The translations under genes and the position numbers were made by a program. Of a stretch of DNA of 64,000 nt, positions 36,405 to 46,235 are shown one piece after another. This DNA comes from Salipiger bermudensis HTCC2601 (GTDB taxonomy: Bacteria; Pseudomonadota; Alphaproteobacteria; Rhodobacterales; Rhodobacteraceae). Location: assembly GCF_000153725.1 (NCBI RefSeq), contig NZ_DS022276.1, forward strand, positions 1,197,990-1,261,989, read 5' to 3'. Below the pieces are notes generated by a model. It was not told the origin of the DNA, did no database searches, and worked only from the letters and a program-made list of their open reading frames with translations. Position 1 is the first letter of the stretch; every line of letters starts with the position of its first letter.

Positions 36405-39211
36405 TGACCATGCTCGGCCCCCTCGGGTTTACCGCGCCCTGGTTGCTTCTCGGGCTTCTGGCGCTGCCGGTGCTGTGGATCATCCTGCGCGCGGTGCCGC
36501 CGGCACCGATCCGCCGGATGTTTCCCGGCGTGGTGCTGCTGCTCGGCCTGAAGGACGAGGAGCAGGTCACCGACCGCACACCTTGGTGGCTGCTGCTGAT
36601 GCGGATGCTGGCCGTGGCCGCGGTGATCATCGGCCTCGCCGGCCCGCTGCTGAACCCGCAGGAGCAGAGCGGCGCCGAGGCGGGCTCGGGCCCGCTTCTG
36701 GTGGTGATGGATGCCAGCTGGTCGAGCGCCTCGGACTGGCGCCAGCGGCAGGACGCGCTCGACACCCTGCTCGCCCGTGCCGAGCGCGAGGCGCGCCCGG
36801 TGGCACTGCTGCGGCTGACGGCCCCCGAAGAACCGCAGTTCCAAGCCGCCGGCGTGCTGCAATCACGCCTCACCGGCATCCTGCCCGAGCCGTGGCAGCC
36901 CGATGCCGAGCGCGTCGAGCGCGCCATCGAGATGCTGCCGGAGCAGGATTTCGACAGCTACTGGATGTCGGACGGGCTGGCTCGCGACAGCCGCGCGCCG
37001 CTGCTCGCGGCACTGGAATCGCGTGGCGACGTGACCGTGTTCGAAAGCCCCCGCGCCCATTACACGCTGGCGCCGGCCCGCTTCGAAGATGGACATGTCC
37101 GTCTCTCCCTGCACCGGCTCCGCCCCGGCCCCGAGGCCGAGGTCACCATTGCCGGCCACGGGCTCGATCCGGCCGGCAACCCGGCGGTTCTGGTCCGCAA
37201 CCCGGTGATCTTCGAGCAATCCGCCACCGATGCCGAGCTTGAGCTGAACCTGCCCGCCGAGCTGCGCGCGCGGATCACCCGCTTCGAGATCGAAGGCGCC
37301 CGCAGCGCCGGCGCGGTGACCCTGCCCGACGACAGCCTGCGCCGCCGCGAGGTCGCGCTGATCGCAGGCAACGAGAACCGCGAGGGGCTCGAACTGCTCT
37401 CACCGCTGCATTTCCTCGACCGCGCCCTCGAGCCGACCGCCGACCTGCTCGACGGCACGCTCGAAGAGGTGCTGCCCGCGAACCCGGATGTGATCGTGCT
37501 GGCAGATGTCGCGACGCTGTCTCCCGGCGAAGAGGCTGGCGTGCTCGAATGGCTCGAGTCCGGCGGCACGCTTCTGCGCTTTGCCGGTCCGCGCCTTGCG
37601 GCCAGCGACGTCAGCCGCAGCGAGGAAGACCCGCTGATGCCGGTGCGCCTGCGCGCCGGTGGGCGCAGCGTCGGCGGCGCCATGAGCTGGGGCGAGCCGA
37701 AATCGCTCGCGCCCTTCGCCGAGGAGAGCCCATTTTTCGGTCTCGACATCCCCGACGACGTGACCGTGACCTCGCAGGTCATGGCTCAGCCAGACCCGAC
37801 GCTGGCCTCGCGGGTGATCGCACAGCTCACCGACGGCACGCCGATGGTGACCCGCAAGCGCGTGGGACAGGGGCAGATCGTGCTGTTCCACGTCACCGCC
37901 AATGCCGAATGGTCGAGCCTGCCGCTCTCGGGCCTGTTCGTGCAGATGCTCGAACGGCTGGCGGTGTCGTCGATGCCCGCCGCACCCGCGCCCGAGGATC
38001 TCGAGGGAACGATCTGGCAGCCGCTCCGGGTGCTCGATGCCTTTGGCCGCGTCGGCGATGCCGGCAACCTGCCCGGCGTCGAAGGCGAGGCGCTACTGAG
38101 CGCGGCGCTCGGCCCCGACCTGATGCCCGGCCTCTATCAGGGCGAGGACCGCAGCCTCGCGCGCAACGTGGTCTCCGCCGAGAGCGTCTTCGAACCGGCT
38201 GCATGGCCCGAGCGGATCAGCGTCGAGGGACTGTCGCGCCCGGCGGAGACGCCGCTGGCCGGCTGGCTTCTGGCCGGCGCCATCGCGCTGCTGCTTGCCG
38301 ATGTCATCGCCTCCCTCGCCCTGTCGGGCCGCCTCGGCGGCGCCCGGCCGCGCGCCGGGACAGCCGCAATTCTCGCCGTGCTGGCGCTGAGCCTGACGCC
38401 CGTGCCCTCCTCCGCGCAGGAGAGCACCGACAGCACCCGTACCAGCCCCGGCGACGAGGCCGCCGCCATGCTCGCCGCCTCCGAGGTGACGCTGGCGCAT
38501 GTGCTGACCGGCGACCGACAGCTCGACGACCTTGCGCAGGCCGGCCTGCGCGGCCTGTCGGAAATCCTGTTTTTCCGCACCTCGGTCGAACCCGCCGACC
38601 CGATGGGCGTCGATCTCGAGACCGACGAGCTGGCCTTCTTCCCGATGCTCTACTGGCCGGTCACCGCCGGCCAGCCGGTCCCGTCGGACGCCGCATACGC
38701 CAAGCTCAACGACTATCTGCGCTCGGGCGGCATGATCCTGTTCGACACCCGCGATTCCGACGTGGCAAGCTTCGGCGCCTCGAGCACCGAGGGCCGCAAA
38801 CTGCAGGAGCTGGCCGCCCCGCTCGACATCCCGCCGCTGGAGCCGATCCCGCAGGACCACGTGCTCACCCGCACCTTCTACCTGCTGCAGGATTTCCCCG
38901 GCCGCTATGCAAGCCGCGACGTCTGGGTCGAGGCCGCAGCACCGGATGCGGAGCTGATCGAGGGCATGCCGTTCCGCAACCTCAATGACAACGTGACCCC
39001 CGTGGTGATCGGCGGCAACGACTGGGCCGCCGCCTGGGCGATGGACGAGCGCGGCAACCCGCTGGTGCGCATCGGCTCGGGCTTCGCCGGCGAGCGCCAG
39101 CGCGAGATCGCCTATCGCTTCGGGGTCAACCTCGTGATGCACGTGCTCACCGGCAACTACAAATCCGACCAGGTGCACGTGCCCGCATTGCTCGACAGGC
39201 TTGGCCAATGA
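36404..39211 (+). CDS. BatA-like membrane protein with DUF4159 domain
   Basis: A 935-residue protein. The N-terminus is the BatA-type double membrane segment (LGPLGFTAPWLLLGLLALPVLWIIL and WWLLLMRMLAVAAVIIGLAG), followed by a VWA-like domain (LLVVMDASWSSASDW), a long periplasmic or cytosolic middle, a further membrane segment near residues 620-660 and a DUF4159 region at the end (AGLRGLSEILFFRTSVEP to RFGVNLVMHVLTGNYKSDQVH). GGAGG lies before the ATG at 36404. Confidence 0.88.
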   Translation: MTMLGPLGFTAPWLLLGLLALPVLWIILRAVPPAPIRRMFPGVVLLLGLKDEEQVTDRTPWWLLLMRMLAVAAVIIGLAGPLLNPQEQSGAEAGSGPLLVVMDASWSSASDWRQRQDALDTLLARAEREARPVALLRLTAPEEPQFQAAGVLQSRLTGILPEPWQPDAERVERAIEMLPEQDFDSYWMSDGLARDSRAPLLAALESRGDVTVFESPRAHYTLAPARFEDGHVRLSLHRLRPGPEAEVTIAGHGLDPAGNPAVLVRNPVIFEQSATDAELELNLPAELRARITRFEIEGARSAGAVTLPDDSLRRREVALIAGNENREGLELLSPLHFLDRALEPTADLLDGTLEEVLPANPDVIVLADVATLSPGEEAGVLEWLESGGTLLRFAGPRLAASDVSRSEEDPLMPVRLRAGGRSVGGAMSWGEPKSLAPFAEESPFFGLDIPDDVTVTSQVMAQPDPTLASRVIAQLTDGTPMVTRKRVGQGQIVLFHVTANAEWSSLPLSGLFVQMLERLAVSSMPAAPAPEDLEGTIWQPLRVLDAFGRVGDAGNLPGVEGEALLSAALGPDLMPGLYQGEDRSLARNVVSAESVFEPAAWPERISVEGLSRPAETPLAGWLLAGAIALLLADVIASLALSGRLGGARPRAGTAAILAVLALSLTPVPSSAQESTDSTRTSPGDEAAAMLAASEVTLAHVLTGDRQLDDLAQAGLRGLSEILFFRTSVEPADPMGVDLETDELAFFPMLYWPVTAGQPVPSDAAYAKLNDYLRSGGMILFDTRDSDVASFGASSTEGRKLQELAAPLDIPPLEPIPQDHVLTRTFYLLQDFPGRYASRDVWVEAAAPDAELIEGMPFRNLNDNVTPVVIGGNDWAAAWAMDERGNPLVRIGSGFAGERQREIAYRFGVNLVMHVLTGNYKSDQVHVPALLDRLGQ

Positions 39212-41247
39212 CCGGACAGATCGTCTTCGACCCGCTGCTGCCCTGGGCGGCCATCATCGCGCTTGGCGTGGTGGCACTTGCCGGCGTGATCCTCGCGCTC
39301 TGGCGCGGGCTCACCGGCTGGCCGCTGCGCTTCTTCGCCGGGCTGATCCTCGTCGCCGCGCTCACCCAGCCTTCCTTTCAAGAAGAAGACCGCGCTCCGC
39401 TCTCGGACATCGTGCTGATGGTGGTGGATCAAAGCGCCTCGCAGCGCCTCGCCGACCGCCTCTCGGTCACCGAAGACGCCGCCGACACGCTTCAGGCCCG
39501 GATCGAGGCCCGCCCCAATACCGAGATCCGACGCATCGAGGTCGGCGACGGCGAGGGTGACACCGGCACACAGCTGATGACCGCGCTCTCCACCGCCATG
39601 GCCGAAGAACCGCGCGGGCGTATCGCCGGGATCTTCCTGCTCTCGGACGGGCGGCTTCATGATCTCGAGCGCGCGCCCAACCTGCCCGCGCCCATGCACC
39701 TGCTGATGACCGGGCGCGACAGCGACTGGGACCGCCGCCTGATCGTGCAGAACGCCCCGGCCTTCGCCATCCTCGGCGAGCCGGTGACGCTGACGCTGCG
39801 GGTGCAGGATGACGGCGCCGCCCCGGGCGCTGCCGACACACGGCTCGACATCTCGGTCGACGGCGCCGAGCCACAGCAGTTCTCCGTGCCCATTGGAGAG
39901 GATGTCGAGCTGCCGATCGAGCTGCCGCATGGCGGGCTCAACGTGATCCGCTTCTCGACCCCGGAGGCCGAGGGCGAGCTGACCGACCGCAACAACGCCG
40001 CGCTGGTGCAGATCAACGGCGTGCGCGACCGGCTGCGCGTGCTGCTGGTCTCGGGCGAACCCCATGCCGGCGGCCGCACGTGGCGCAACCTGCTGAAATC
40101 CGACAGTTCGGTCGACCTCGTGCATTTCACCATCCTGCGCCCGCCTGAAAAGCAGGACGGCGTGCCGGTGACCGAACTCTCGCTCATTGCCTTCCCCACG
40201 CGCGAGCTGTTCCTCGAGAAGATAGATGATTTCGACCTGATCATCTTCGACCGCTACAAGCGCCGGGGCATCCTGCCGGCGATCTACCTCGACAACGTGC
40301 GCAACTATGTCGAGAACGGCGGCGCCGTGCTGGTCGCCGCGGGCCCCGATTTCGCCAGCGCCGACTCGATCTACCGCTCGCCACTGTCGGAGATCCTTCC
40401 CGCCGAACCCACCGCCCGCGTCATCGACGAGAGCTACAGTCCGCGCGTCACCGAGCTTGGCGAGCGCCACCCGGTCACCGCCGGCATGGGCGATCCGGAA
40501 AGCTGGGGCCGCTGGCTGCGCCAGATTGAGCTCGATCCCATCGGCGGCGACGTGGTGATGTCCGGCGTCGACGACCGTCCGCTCCTGGTGCTCGACCGGG
40601 TCGGGGAGGGCCGCGTGGCGCTTCTGGGCTCCGATCAGGCCTGGCTCTGGTCGCGCGGCTACGAGGGCGGCGGCCCGCAGCTCGACCTGCTGCGCCGCCT
40701 GGCGCACTGGATGATGAAGGAGCCCGAGCTCGAGGAAGAGGCGCTGTGGGCCGAGGCCACCGGCCAGACCATGCGTATCATCCGCCGCTCGCTGGGCGAG
40801 GACGTTGGCGCGGTCACCGTGACCCGCCCCGATGGCGAGACCGAAGAGGTGACGCTGTCGGAGGTCTCTCCGGGCCGGTTCGAGGCGCTCTACGAGGGAC
40901 CCGAGATCGGGCTCTATCGCCTGTCGGAAGGCGAGGAAGAGGCGGTGATCGGCCTCGGCCCCGCCGCCCCGCGCGAGTTCGAGCAGACCATCGCCAGCGG
41001 CGACGCGCTTGAGCCGGTGATCGACACCATGCGCGGCGGCGTGATGCCGCTCGAGGACGGTCTGCCCAGCATCCGCGCGGTCAGCGCCGGACGCCCCGCC
41101 GCCGGGCGCGGCTGGATCGGCCTTACCCCGCGCGAGGCCTATGAGACCTTGGACGTGCGCCAGATCCCGCTGCTGCCAGCATGGCTGACGCTGCTGCTGG
41201 CCTCGGGCTTCATCATCGGCGCTTGGCTGCGCGAGGGGCGACGGTAG
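39208..41247 (+). CDS. Membrane protein with glutamine-amidotransferase-like (GATase1-like) domain
   Basis: A 679-residue protein, last of the MoxR operon. It has two N-terminal membrane segments (residues about 10-50), a VWA-like part (SDIVLMVVDQSASQRLAD), an Ig-like middle, a flavodoxin/GATase1-like fold near 270-480 (RVLLVSGEPHAGGRTW, DLIIFDRYKRRGILP, NGGAVLVAAGPDF) and a C-terminal membrane segment. No catalytic cysteine of glutaminases is apparent, so it is probably not an amidotransferase enzyme. Function of the operon is unknown but may concern cell-envelope integrity. Confidence 0.85.
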   Translation: MTGQIVFDPLLPWAAIIALGVVALAGVILALWRGLTGWPLRFFAGLILVAALTQPSFQEEDRAPLSDIVLMVVDQSASQRLADRLSVTEDAADTLQARIEARPNTEIRRIEVGDGEGDTGTQLMTALSTAMAEEPRGRIAGIFLLSDGRLHDLERAPNLPAPMHLLMTGRDSDWDRRLIVQNAPAFAILGEPVTLTLRVQDDGAAPGAADTRLDISVDGAEPQQFSVPIGEDVELPIELPHGGLNVIRFSTPEAEGELTDRNNAALVQINGVRDRLRVLLVSGEPHAGGRTWRNLLKSDSSVDLVHFTILRPPEKQDGVPVTELSLIAFPTRELFLEKIDDFDLIIFDRYKRRGILPAIYLDNVRNYVENGGAVLVAAGPDFASADSIYRSPLSEILPAEPTARVIDESYSPRVTELGERHPVTAGMGDPESWGRWLRQIELDPIGGDVVMSGVDDRPLLVLDRVGEGRVALLGSDQAWLWSRGYEGGGPQLDLLRRLAHWMMKEPELEEEALWAEATGQTMRIIRRSLGEDVGAVTVTRPDGETEEVTLSEVSPGRFEALYEGPEIGLYRLSEGEEEAVIGLGPAAPREFEQTIASGDALEPVIDTMRGGVMPLEDGLPSIRAVSAGRPAAGRGWIGLTPREAYETLDVRQIPLLPAWLTLLLASGFIIGAWLREGRR

Positions 41248-41282
41248 ATCACGCTTTGCTCCGGACGCGCCGAGCGGTTCAG

Positions 41283-41630
41283 CTAGGGCAGATCGTAAGC
41301 GATGCGATCCTCGTTCCAGCCATCGACGAGGCAGCGCGCGCGGATGAAGATCCGCGTCGTGCCCTCCGGGATCGACGCGCCCGACAGCGCGCGGGTGAAG
41401 GGCTGCTCGGTCTCATGCGGATGGACCAGCACCCTTGTGCCGAGCACGGTGCCGTCCTCCGCCTCGACCCGCCAGCCGTCGGCATAATGCTCCCAGCCGG
41501 TATCGGGATGCAGCAAGGTGACCGAGACGCGCCAGTCATCGCCCTGACGCACGGCCTCGGTGGCGACAATGTCGGGCGGGTCGGCGAGCGCCGGTGCGGC
41601 GAGCAACAGGAGCGGCAGAAGCTGTTTCAT
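41283..41630 (-). CDS. Small secreted protein, 115 residues
   Basis: Signal peptide MKQLLPLLLLAAPALA with cleavage near residue 16, then a compact beta-rich domain of about 98 residues (VRQGDDWRVSVTLLHPDTGWEHYADGWRV in two parts). Not recognised by name; the pattern suits conserved periplasmic proteins of Rhodobacteraceae. A single cysteine remains in the mature part. It is convergent with the MoxR operon. Confidence 0.75.
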   Translation of the reverse strand: MKQLLPLLLLAAPALADPPDIVATEAVRQGDDWRVSVTLLHPDTGWEHYADGWRVEAEDGTVLGTRVLVHPHETEQPFTRALSGASIPEGTTRIFIRARCLVDGWNEDRIAYDLP

Positions 41631-41691
41631 CGACCCAGTCTACACCGCCTCGCCCCTTGGTCCGCATCACATCTCGCGCAATAGGCGTGTT

Positions 41692-42522
41692 TCACCCAAG
41701 TCGCGCGTGCCGGGTCACCGGCCCATCACCTTGCGCCTCAATCCGCGCCACCGCCTCGGCCAGCCCCTCATAGGCCACCGCCATGTGATAGGCGTTGGCA
41801 TGCAGGATGGTTTCCGGGTCCGAGACCCACGCGACGTGGCCTTTCCAGAACAAAAGGTCCCCGCGCCGGGGCGGGGTGCCCGGCGCCAGCGTTTCGCCCA
41901 GGGCCTTTTCCTGCAAGTCGCTGTCTCCCGGGCAGGCGAGACCGCAGGCCGAAAGCCCGGCCTGCACCAGCCCCGAACAGTCGATGCCAAAGCCCGAATT
42001 GCCGCCCCAGAGATAGGGTGTATCGAGGTAGCGCGCTGCCTCGGCCACAGGATCGGTCGCCAGCGCCTCGGTCAGATGCATCGCCGGAACCCAGCCAAGC
42101 TCGGTCTCGCAGAACCGCCCGTCGCGGCCCGTGACCACCAGAGACGAAAGCTGCGACAGGGCGCAGATTTCGTGGGTCTTGAAGTCGGGCGCCGGGTAGA
42201 CATGGGTATGCCGCGGGCCGACGCGATGGGTCGGTGTGCCGCGTGCGGTGGCGGGCTTCAGCGCATCGGACGCGACCCAGCCCGCGTAGCCCGCTCCCGG
42301 CGCGAGGCCGAAGCCCATGCCCTCGCGGGTCTCGAGCAATTCGAACGCGTCGCCGTAGCGCAGCTGGCGCTCGCGCCGTCCGCCGGGACGGGCAAGCAGG
42401 TCGACCACCGGTTCGCAGACGAAGGACGGCACCGGATCGACCGGCGTCAGCTCGGGGAACTGCGCCGCCAACGTCCGTGCGACGACCCGGTCGTTGGCGG
42501 CGGTCAGGCGCCGGTCGCTCAC
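41692..42522 (-). CDS. NlpC/P60 family cell-wall peptidase with SH3-like domains
   Basis: A 276-residue gamma-D-glutamyl-diamino acid endopeptidase-type protein. N-terminal bacterial SH3-like segments (about 35-150) precede the NlpC/P60 domain with Cys182 (GIDCSGL), His229 (KGHVAW) and His241. No signal peptide is seen, so it may act on recycled muropeptides in the cytoplasm, as in the AmiD/YkfC-like group. The GTG start overlaps the aminopeptidase stop (GTGA), fixing the start and showing co-expression with it. Confidence 0.88.
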   Translation of the reverse strand: MSDRRLTAANDRVVARTLAAQFPELTPVDPVPSFVCEPVVDLLARPGGRRERQLRYGDAFELLETREGMGFGLAPGAGYAGWVASDALKPATARGTPTHRVGPRHTHVYPAPDFKTHEICALSQLSSLVVTGRDGRFCETELGWVPAMHLTEALATDPVAEAARYLDTPYLWGGNSGFGIDCSGLVQAGLSACGLACPGDSDLQEKALGETLAPGTPPRRGDLLFWKGHVAWVSDPETILHANAYHMAVAYEGLAEAVARIEAQGDGPVTRHARLG

Positions 42523-43901
42523 AGCCCCAGCACCTCCGGCAAGGCTGCGAGGATGGCGCGCGGGCCTTGCCCCACGCCGCCCTTGGTCCGCGCCGGCAGC
42601 GCCGACGGGTTCCAGGCGTAGATGTCGAAATGCGCGTAGCGCGGGCTGTCGGTCACGAAGCGGCGCAGGAACAGGGCCGCGGTGATCGAGCCCGCCATAC
42701 CCCCCGCCGGCGCGTTGTCGAGATCAGCGATGCCCGGCTCGATCTTGGCCTCATAGGGCTCCCAGAACGGCATCCGCCAGAGCGGGTCGGCCTGCGCCGA
42801 ACCGGCGCCCGCCAGCGCCGCCGCCAGCGGCTCGTCATCGGTGTAGAACGGCGCGAGATCCGGCCCGACCGCAACCCGTGCCGCGCCGGTCAACGTCGCC
42901 ATCGAGACGATGAGATCCGGGGTTTCCTCGTCGGCCAACGCCAGCGCGTCGGCAAGCACCAGCCGGCCCTCGGCATCGGTGTTGTTGATCTCGACGGTCA
43001 GCCCCTTGCGCGAGGTCAGGATATCCTGCGGGCGGAAGGCATCGCCCGCGACCGCGTTCTCGACCGCCGGGATCAGCACCCGCAGGCGCAGCGGCAGACC
43101 CAGCGCCATGATCGCGCGGGCCAGCCCCAGCACGTTGGCGGCGCCGCCCATGTCCTTCTTCATCAGCCCCATCGAACCGCCGGGCTTGAGGTTGAGCCCA
43201 CCGGTGTCGAAGCAGACGCCCTTGCCGACCAGCGTCAGGGTCGGGCCGGCCTTCCCCCAGCGCATGTCGATCAGCCGCGGCGCACGGGTGCTGGCGCGGC
43301 CGACCGTATGGATCATCGGGAAGCCCTGTTCCAGTTCCGCGCCGGCGGTCACCTCGATCTGCGCGGAGAACTCCTCGGCGAGCGCGCGGGCGGCGTCTTC
43401 GAGCTCCTGCGGCCCCATGTCGGAGGCCGGGGTGTTCACGAGGTCACGGGTCAGCGCCTCGGCTTCGGCAAGGATCTCGACGCGCGCGGCGTCGATTCCC
43501 TCCGGCGCGACGAGCTGCGCGCCGGTGCCGTTGCTGCCGGCATAGCGGGTGAAGCGGTAGGCGGCGAGCAGCCAGCCAAGTGCCTCCTCGGCAGCGGCGC
43601 CCGCCGGCAGGCCGCTGGCGATGCGGTAGGTGCCGGTGCCGAGCCTTGCCACCGCAGCGGCCAGCGCGAACCGTCCGCGGCGGCGGGCGGCGGCGCTGCC
43701 GTATCCCGCGAGCGCCGCGGCGGGGGCACCATCGGGGCCGGGCAGGATCAGCGCCTCGCCGATGGCCCCGGAGAAACCGCTGGCCTCGACCCAGCCACGC
43801 CATTCCTCGGGCTGGCCCTCGAGCCAGCCCGCGAGCCCGTCGGCCTCGATCAGGTGAAGCGGCAGAGACGGGGTCGTGGGATCGGCGAAACGGAACGGCA
43901 T
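42519..43901 (-). CDS. Leucyl aminopeptidase family protein (M17)
   Basis: A 460-residue M17 di-zinc aminopeptidase. The signature NNTDAEGRL and metal/active-site segments VGKGVCFDTGGLNLKP and MKKDMGGAANVLG are intact. The start at 43901 is an ATG with AAAGG ten bases upstream. Coupling to an NlpC/P60 peptidase suggests degradation of cell-wall peptides to amino acids. Confidence 0.94.
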   Translation of the reverse strand: MPFRFADPTTPSLPLHLIEADGLAGWLEGQPEEWRGWVEASGFSGAIGEALILPGPDGAPAAALAGYGSAAARRRGRFALAAAVARLGTGTYRIASGLPAGAAAEEALGWLLAAYRFTRYAGSNGTGAQLVAPEGIDAARVEILAEAEALTRDLVNTPASDMGPQELEDAARALAEEFSAQIEVTAGAELEQGFPMIHTVGRASTRAPRLIDMRWGKAGPTLTLVGKGVCFDTGGLNLKPGGSMGLMKKDMGGAANVLGLARAIMALGLPLRLRVLIPAVENAVAGDAFRPQDILTSRKGLTVEINNTDAEGRLVLADALALADEETPDLIVSMATLTGAARVAVGPDLAPFYTDDEPLAAALAGAGSAQADPLWRMPFWEPYEAKIEPGIADLDNAPAGGMAGSITAALFLRRFVTDSPRYAHFDIYAWNPSALPARTKGGVGQGPRAILAALPEVLGL

Positions 43902-44070
43902 GGGAGGGGCCTTTCTAGGAGGGGAGACGATTGGCGCGAGCCTAGCGCAGCCGGCCGCACCTGCAAGGCCCTCCGGGACATATGCGCCCCGCAGCGGAGT
44001 CCCCACCCGCCAAGGGTTGCGGCCCAGCGGGCCAAGCAGCTGCGCGCTGAGAGACGGGTTCGGCGGGCTG

Positions 44071-44463
44071 TCAGATCGTAAGGTCCTGCAGATCCCAGAT
44101 CGCGTAGAGCGAGCGTTCCCCGACCCGCGCCATGCGCGCCAGCACCGCCGACAGCGCCACCGCGTCGGCGCTGTCGATGCAGAAAGCGACGCTCTCGGCG
44201 ACGCGACGCAGCGCCGTCATGCCGATCTCATCCGCCAGAGCGGCGAGGATCCCGGCGCAGCGGCGCAATTCAAGGCGGTCTCCGGCCTCGTAGAGGCGTC
44301 CCGCCTGACCAAGGCGGAAGGCCAGTTCCTCCATCGCGCGGCACACCAGATCCTCGCCGCGCTGCGCGCCGAAGCGCTCGTAGAGCTGCGCGAGGCGGTC
44401 GGGATCGACCGATGCCGGTTCCGCGAGCGACAGTCTTGCGACCTGATCCACCGCGGCCTCCAT
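44071..44463 (-). CDS. Hypothetical protein, 130 residues
   Basis: Not recognised. A helical acidic protein without signal or membrane segments; alternating Leu/Ala helices (DRLAQLYERFGAQRGEDLVCRAMEELAFRLGQA split at residues 22-55) suggest a small helical bundle. A similar short gene next to carbonic anhydrase may be a conserved neighbour in the family. It is divergent from the carbonic anhydrase gene. Confidence 0.7.
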   Translation of the reverse strand: MEAAVDQVARLSLAEPASVDPDRLAQLYERFGAQRGEDLVCRAMEELAFRLGQAGRLYEAGDRLELRRCAGILAALADEIGMTALRRVAESVAFCIDSADAVALSAVLARMARVGERSLYAIWDLQDLTI

Positions 44464-44600
44464 GCTTCACCGCCCCCACCGAGGGGGGAGATAGACGCGC
44501 GGGGTTCCCAAAAGGTTAGGCCAGATGCATTTATTCTCTCGAATTCCCGCTGAATCCGGCGTATTTCCGAGCCGGTGCGTGATGTGAACAGGAGGATGCC

Positions 44601-45248
44601 ATGCAGGACGCCAAGCCGCTTCCGCAATATCTCGTGCAGCGCTTCCATGGCTGGAAGGCGACGAGCTATGCCGAGAACCATGCCTGGTTCAAACGACTGG
44701 CCTCGGAGGGACAGCATCCCCGCGCCATGATCATCTCCTGCTGCGACAGCCGGGTGCACGTGACCTCGATCTTTGGGGCCGATACCGGCGAGTTCTTCAT
44801 CCACCGCAACATCGCGAACCTGGTGCCGCCCTACGAACCCGATGGCGATCACCACGGCACCTCGGCGACGGTGGAATACGCGGTGACGGCGCTCAAGGTG
44901 GCGCATGTCATCGTCATGGGCCACTCGAGCTGCGGCGGCGTGAAGGGCTGCCTCGACATGTGCTCGGGCCGGGCGCCGGCGCTGGAGGAGAAATCCAGCT
45001 TCGTCGGCCGCTGGATGGACATCCTCCGTCCTGGCTACGAGAAGGTGAAGGACCTGCCCGAGGACAAGGTCTCGAAGGCGCTGGAGCACCAGGCGGTGCT
45101 GACCTCGCTCGAGAACCTGATGACCTTCCCCTTCGTGCGCGAAGCAGTGGAGAACGAAGAGCTGACCCTGCACGGTCTCTGGCACGAGATCGGCAAGGGC
45201 AGCATCGAGGTCTTCGACCCGAAGCTCGGCCGCTTCGAGGAGATCTGA
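44601..45248 (+). CDS. Beta-carbonic anhydrase
   Basis: A 215-residue zinc enzyme interconverting CO2 and bicarbonate. Zinc ligands Cys47, His108 and Cys111 and the Asp49-Arg51 dyad are in CCDSRV and MGHSSCGG; FFIHRNIANLVPP is also typical. Beta class, Can/CynT-like. AGGAGG lies just before the ATG. Confidence 0.96.
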   Translation: MQDAKPLPQYLVQRFHGWKATSYAENHAWFKRLASEGQHPRAMIISCCDSRVHVTSIFGADTGEFFIHRNIANLVPPYEPDGDHHGTSATVEYAVTALKVAHVIVMGHSSCGGVKGCLDMCSGRAPALEEKSSFVGRWMDILRPGYEKVKDLPEDKVSKALEHQAVLTSLENLMTFPFVREAVENEELTLHGLWHEIGKGSIEVFDPKLGRFEEI

Positions 45249-45255
45249 GCCGGGC

Positions 45256-45579
45256 TCAGGCGTGCAGTTCAGCCGAGGATCCGTCCCGGCTGAGCCGCAG
45301 CGCCGGGCGGCCAAGACGTGCCGCGAGCACCGACAGCGGCATGCCGAGCCCCCGGCCGGTGCTGAGGGGCCGGCCGGTTTCGGACTGCACGATCACCATG
45401 CGACCGCTGCGGAAGGTCAGGGCATAGCCTTTGCGGGCGAGGGCCCCGGCGAGACCCGACCAGTCAGTGGCGGCCTCGAGGATCGGCAGCAGGATTTGCC
45501 GAAGCAGGGCCGCGGTCTCGCAGTCGAGTTGGGTGGTCAGGGGGGCAGCGCCGACGGTGGCGCGGGACTCGTTACGCAT
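45256..45579 (-). CDS. Hypothetical protein, 107 residues
   Basis: Not recognised. After about 20 N-terminal residues the protein forms a small alpha/beta domain (DWSGLAGALARKGYALTFRSGRMVIVQSETGRPLSTG, in parts), with a Gly-rich loop LSTGRGLGMP. The pattern resembles relaxase-associated DUF-type domains found in roseobacters, but no firm family can be named. AAGGAGA lies before the ATG and a strong palindrome lies just upstream. Confidence 0.65.
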   Translation of the reverse strand: MRNESRATVGAAPLTTQLDCETAALLRQILLPILEAATDWSGLAGALARKGYALTFRSGRMVIVQSETGRPLSTGRGLGMPLSVLAARLGRPALRLSRDGSSAELHA

Positions 45580-45592
45580 CTGTCATCTCCTT

Positions 45593-45624
45593 ACCAATTT
45601 GATGAAATTGCGCCTCAAATTGGT
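45593..45624. promoter_or_regulatory. Palindromic operator-like site
   Basis: Perfect inverted repeat ACCAATTTGA / TCAAATTGGT with a 12-base spacer, arm centres 22 bases apart, which is two helical turns. It sits immediately upstream of the ribosome site of the leftward gene starting at 45579. The geometry fits a dimeric repressor site more than a terminator, because there is no T-run. Confidence 0.6.
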
Positions 45625-45815
45625 CCGAATTATGGCGGCAGGTTGCCGTTAGGGAAACAGAGCGTTCCCTGAAACTTGTAACCTACTGTTAACCTTGAGC
45701 GCGCAAGACCTGCGCGTATGAGAGACGCGATTTTCACCCCAGGGCTGTCCGGGCCGCTTTACCGACCCCGCGAGACGGCGGGGACAGGATGGCGAGCTCA
45801 TTGAACGGTGTCCGG

Positions 45816-46052
45816 TCAGCCGAACCGGCGACCGGACATGGCGCGCCCCGCCGCCCCGGAGAGAGCGAGAGAGAGATCGGGCGAACGGGGCGCGATGAGG
45901 GCACGGGCCGTGCCGCGGAAGACCAGCCGGCGCAGCCAGCGCGCAAAGACCCGCGGTGACGGACGCCGGTGCCGACTGCAGAGCAGCAGGCTGCGGGCGG
46001 TCAGCGCTTCGATGCGACGATCACGGGCAAGGGCGAGAAAATCAGTGGTCAT
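45816..46052 (-). CDS. Small basic hypothetical protein, 78 residues
   Basis: Not recognised. ATG at 46052 follows an AGGAGCC ribosome site. The protein is arginine-rich, beginning MTTDFLALARDRRIEALTAR and then RHRRPSPRVFARWLRRLVFRG. It has no signal peptide or clear membrane segment. Codon usage matches neighbours. It could be a real small protein or a chance frame in GC-rich DNA. Confidence 0.4.
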   Translation of the reverse strand: MTTDFLALARDRRIEALTARSLLLCSRHRRPSPRVFARWLRRLVFRGTARALIAPRSPDLSLALSGAAGRAMSGRRFG

Positions 46053-46235
46053 GGCCGGGCTCCTGCATTGGACGGGTGCCGTTCTGGCCTTGGACACGGC
46101 GGGATCTCCGCCTCATCCCTGTTCTAACCCTCTCGCCCGAGACGCTCCAGCGGGCCGACGGCTAGGCCCGGAGACCAACGGACGAGCCCCCCTATCCGAT
46201 CGGAGAGCCCGCCACCGACACCTGCCCTGAAATGA

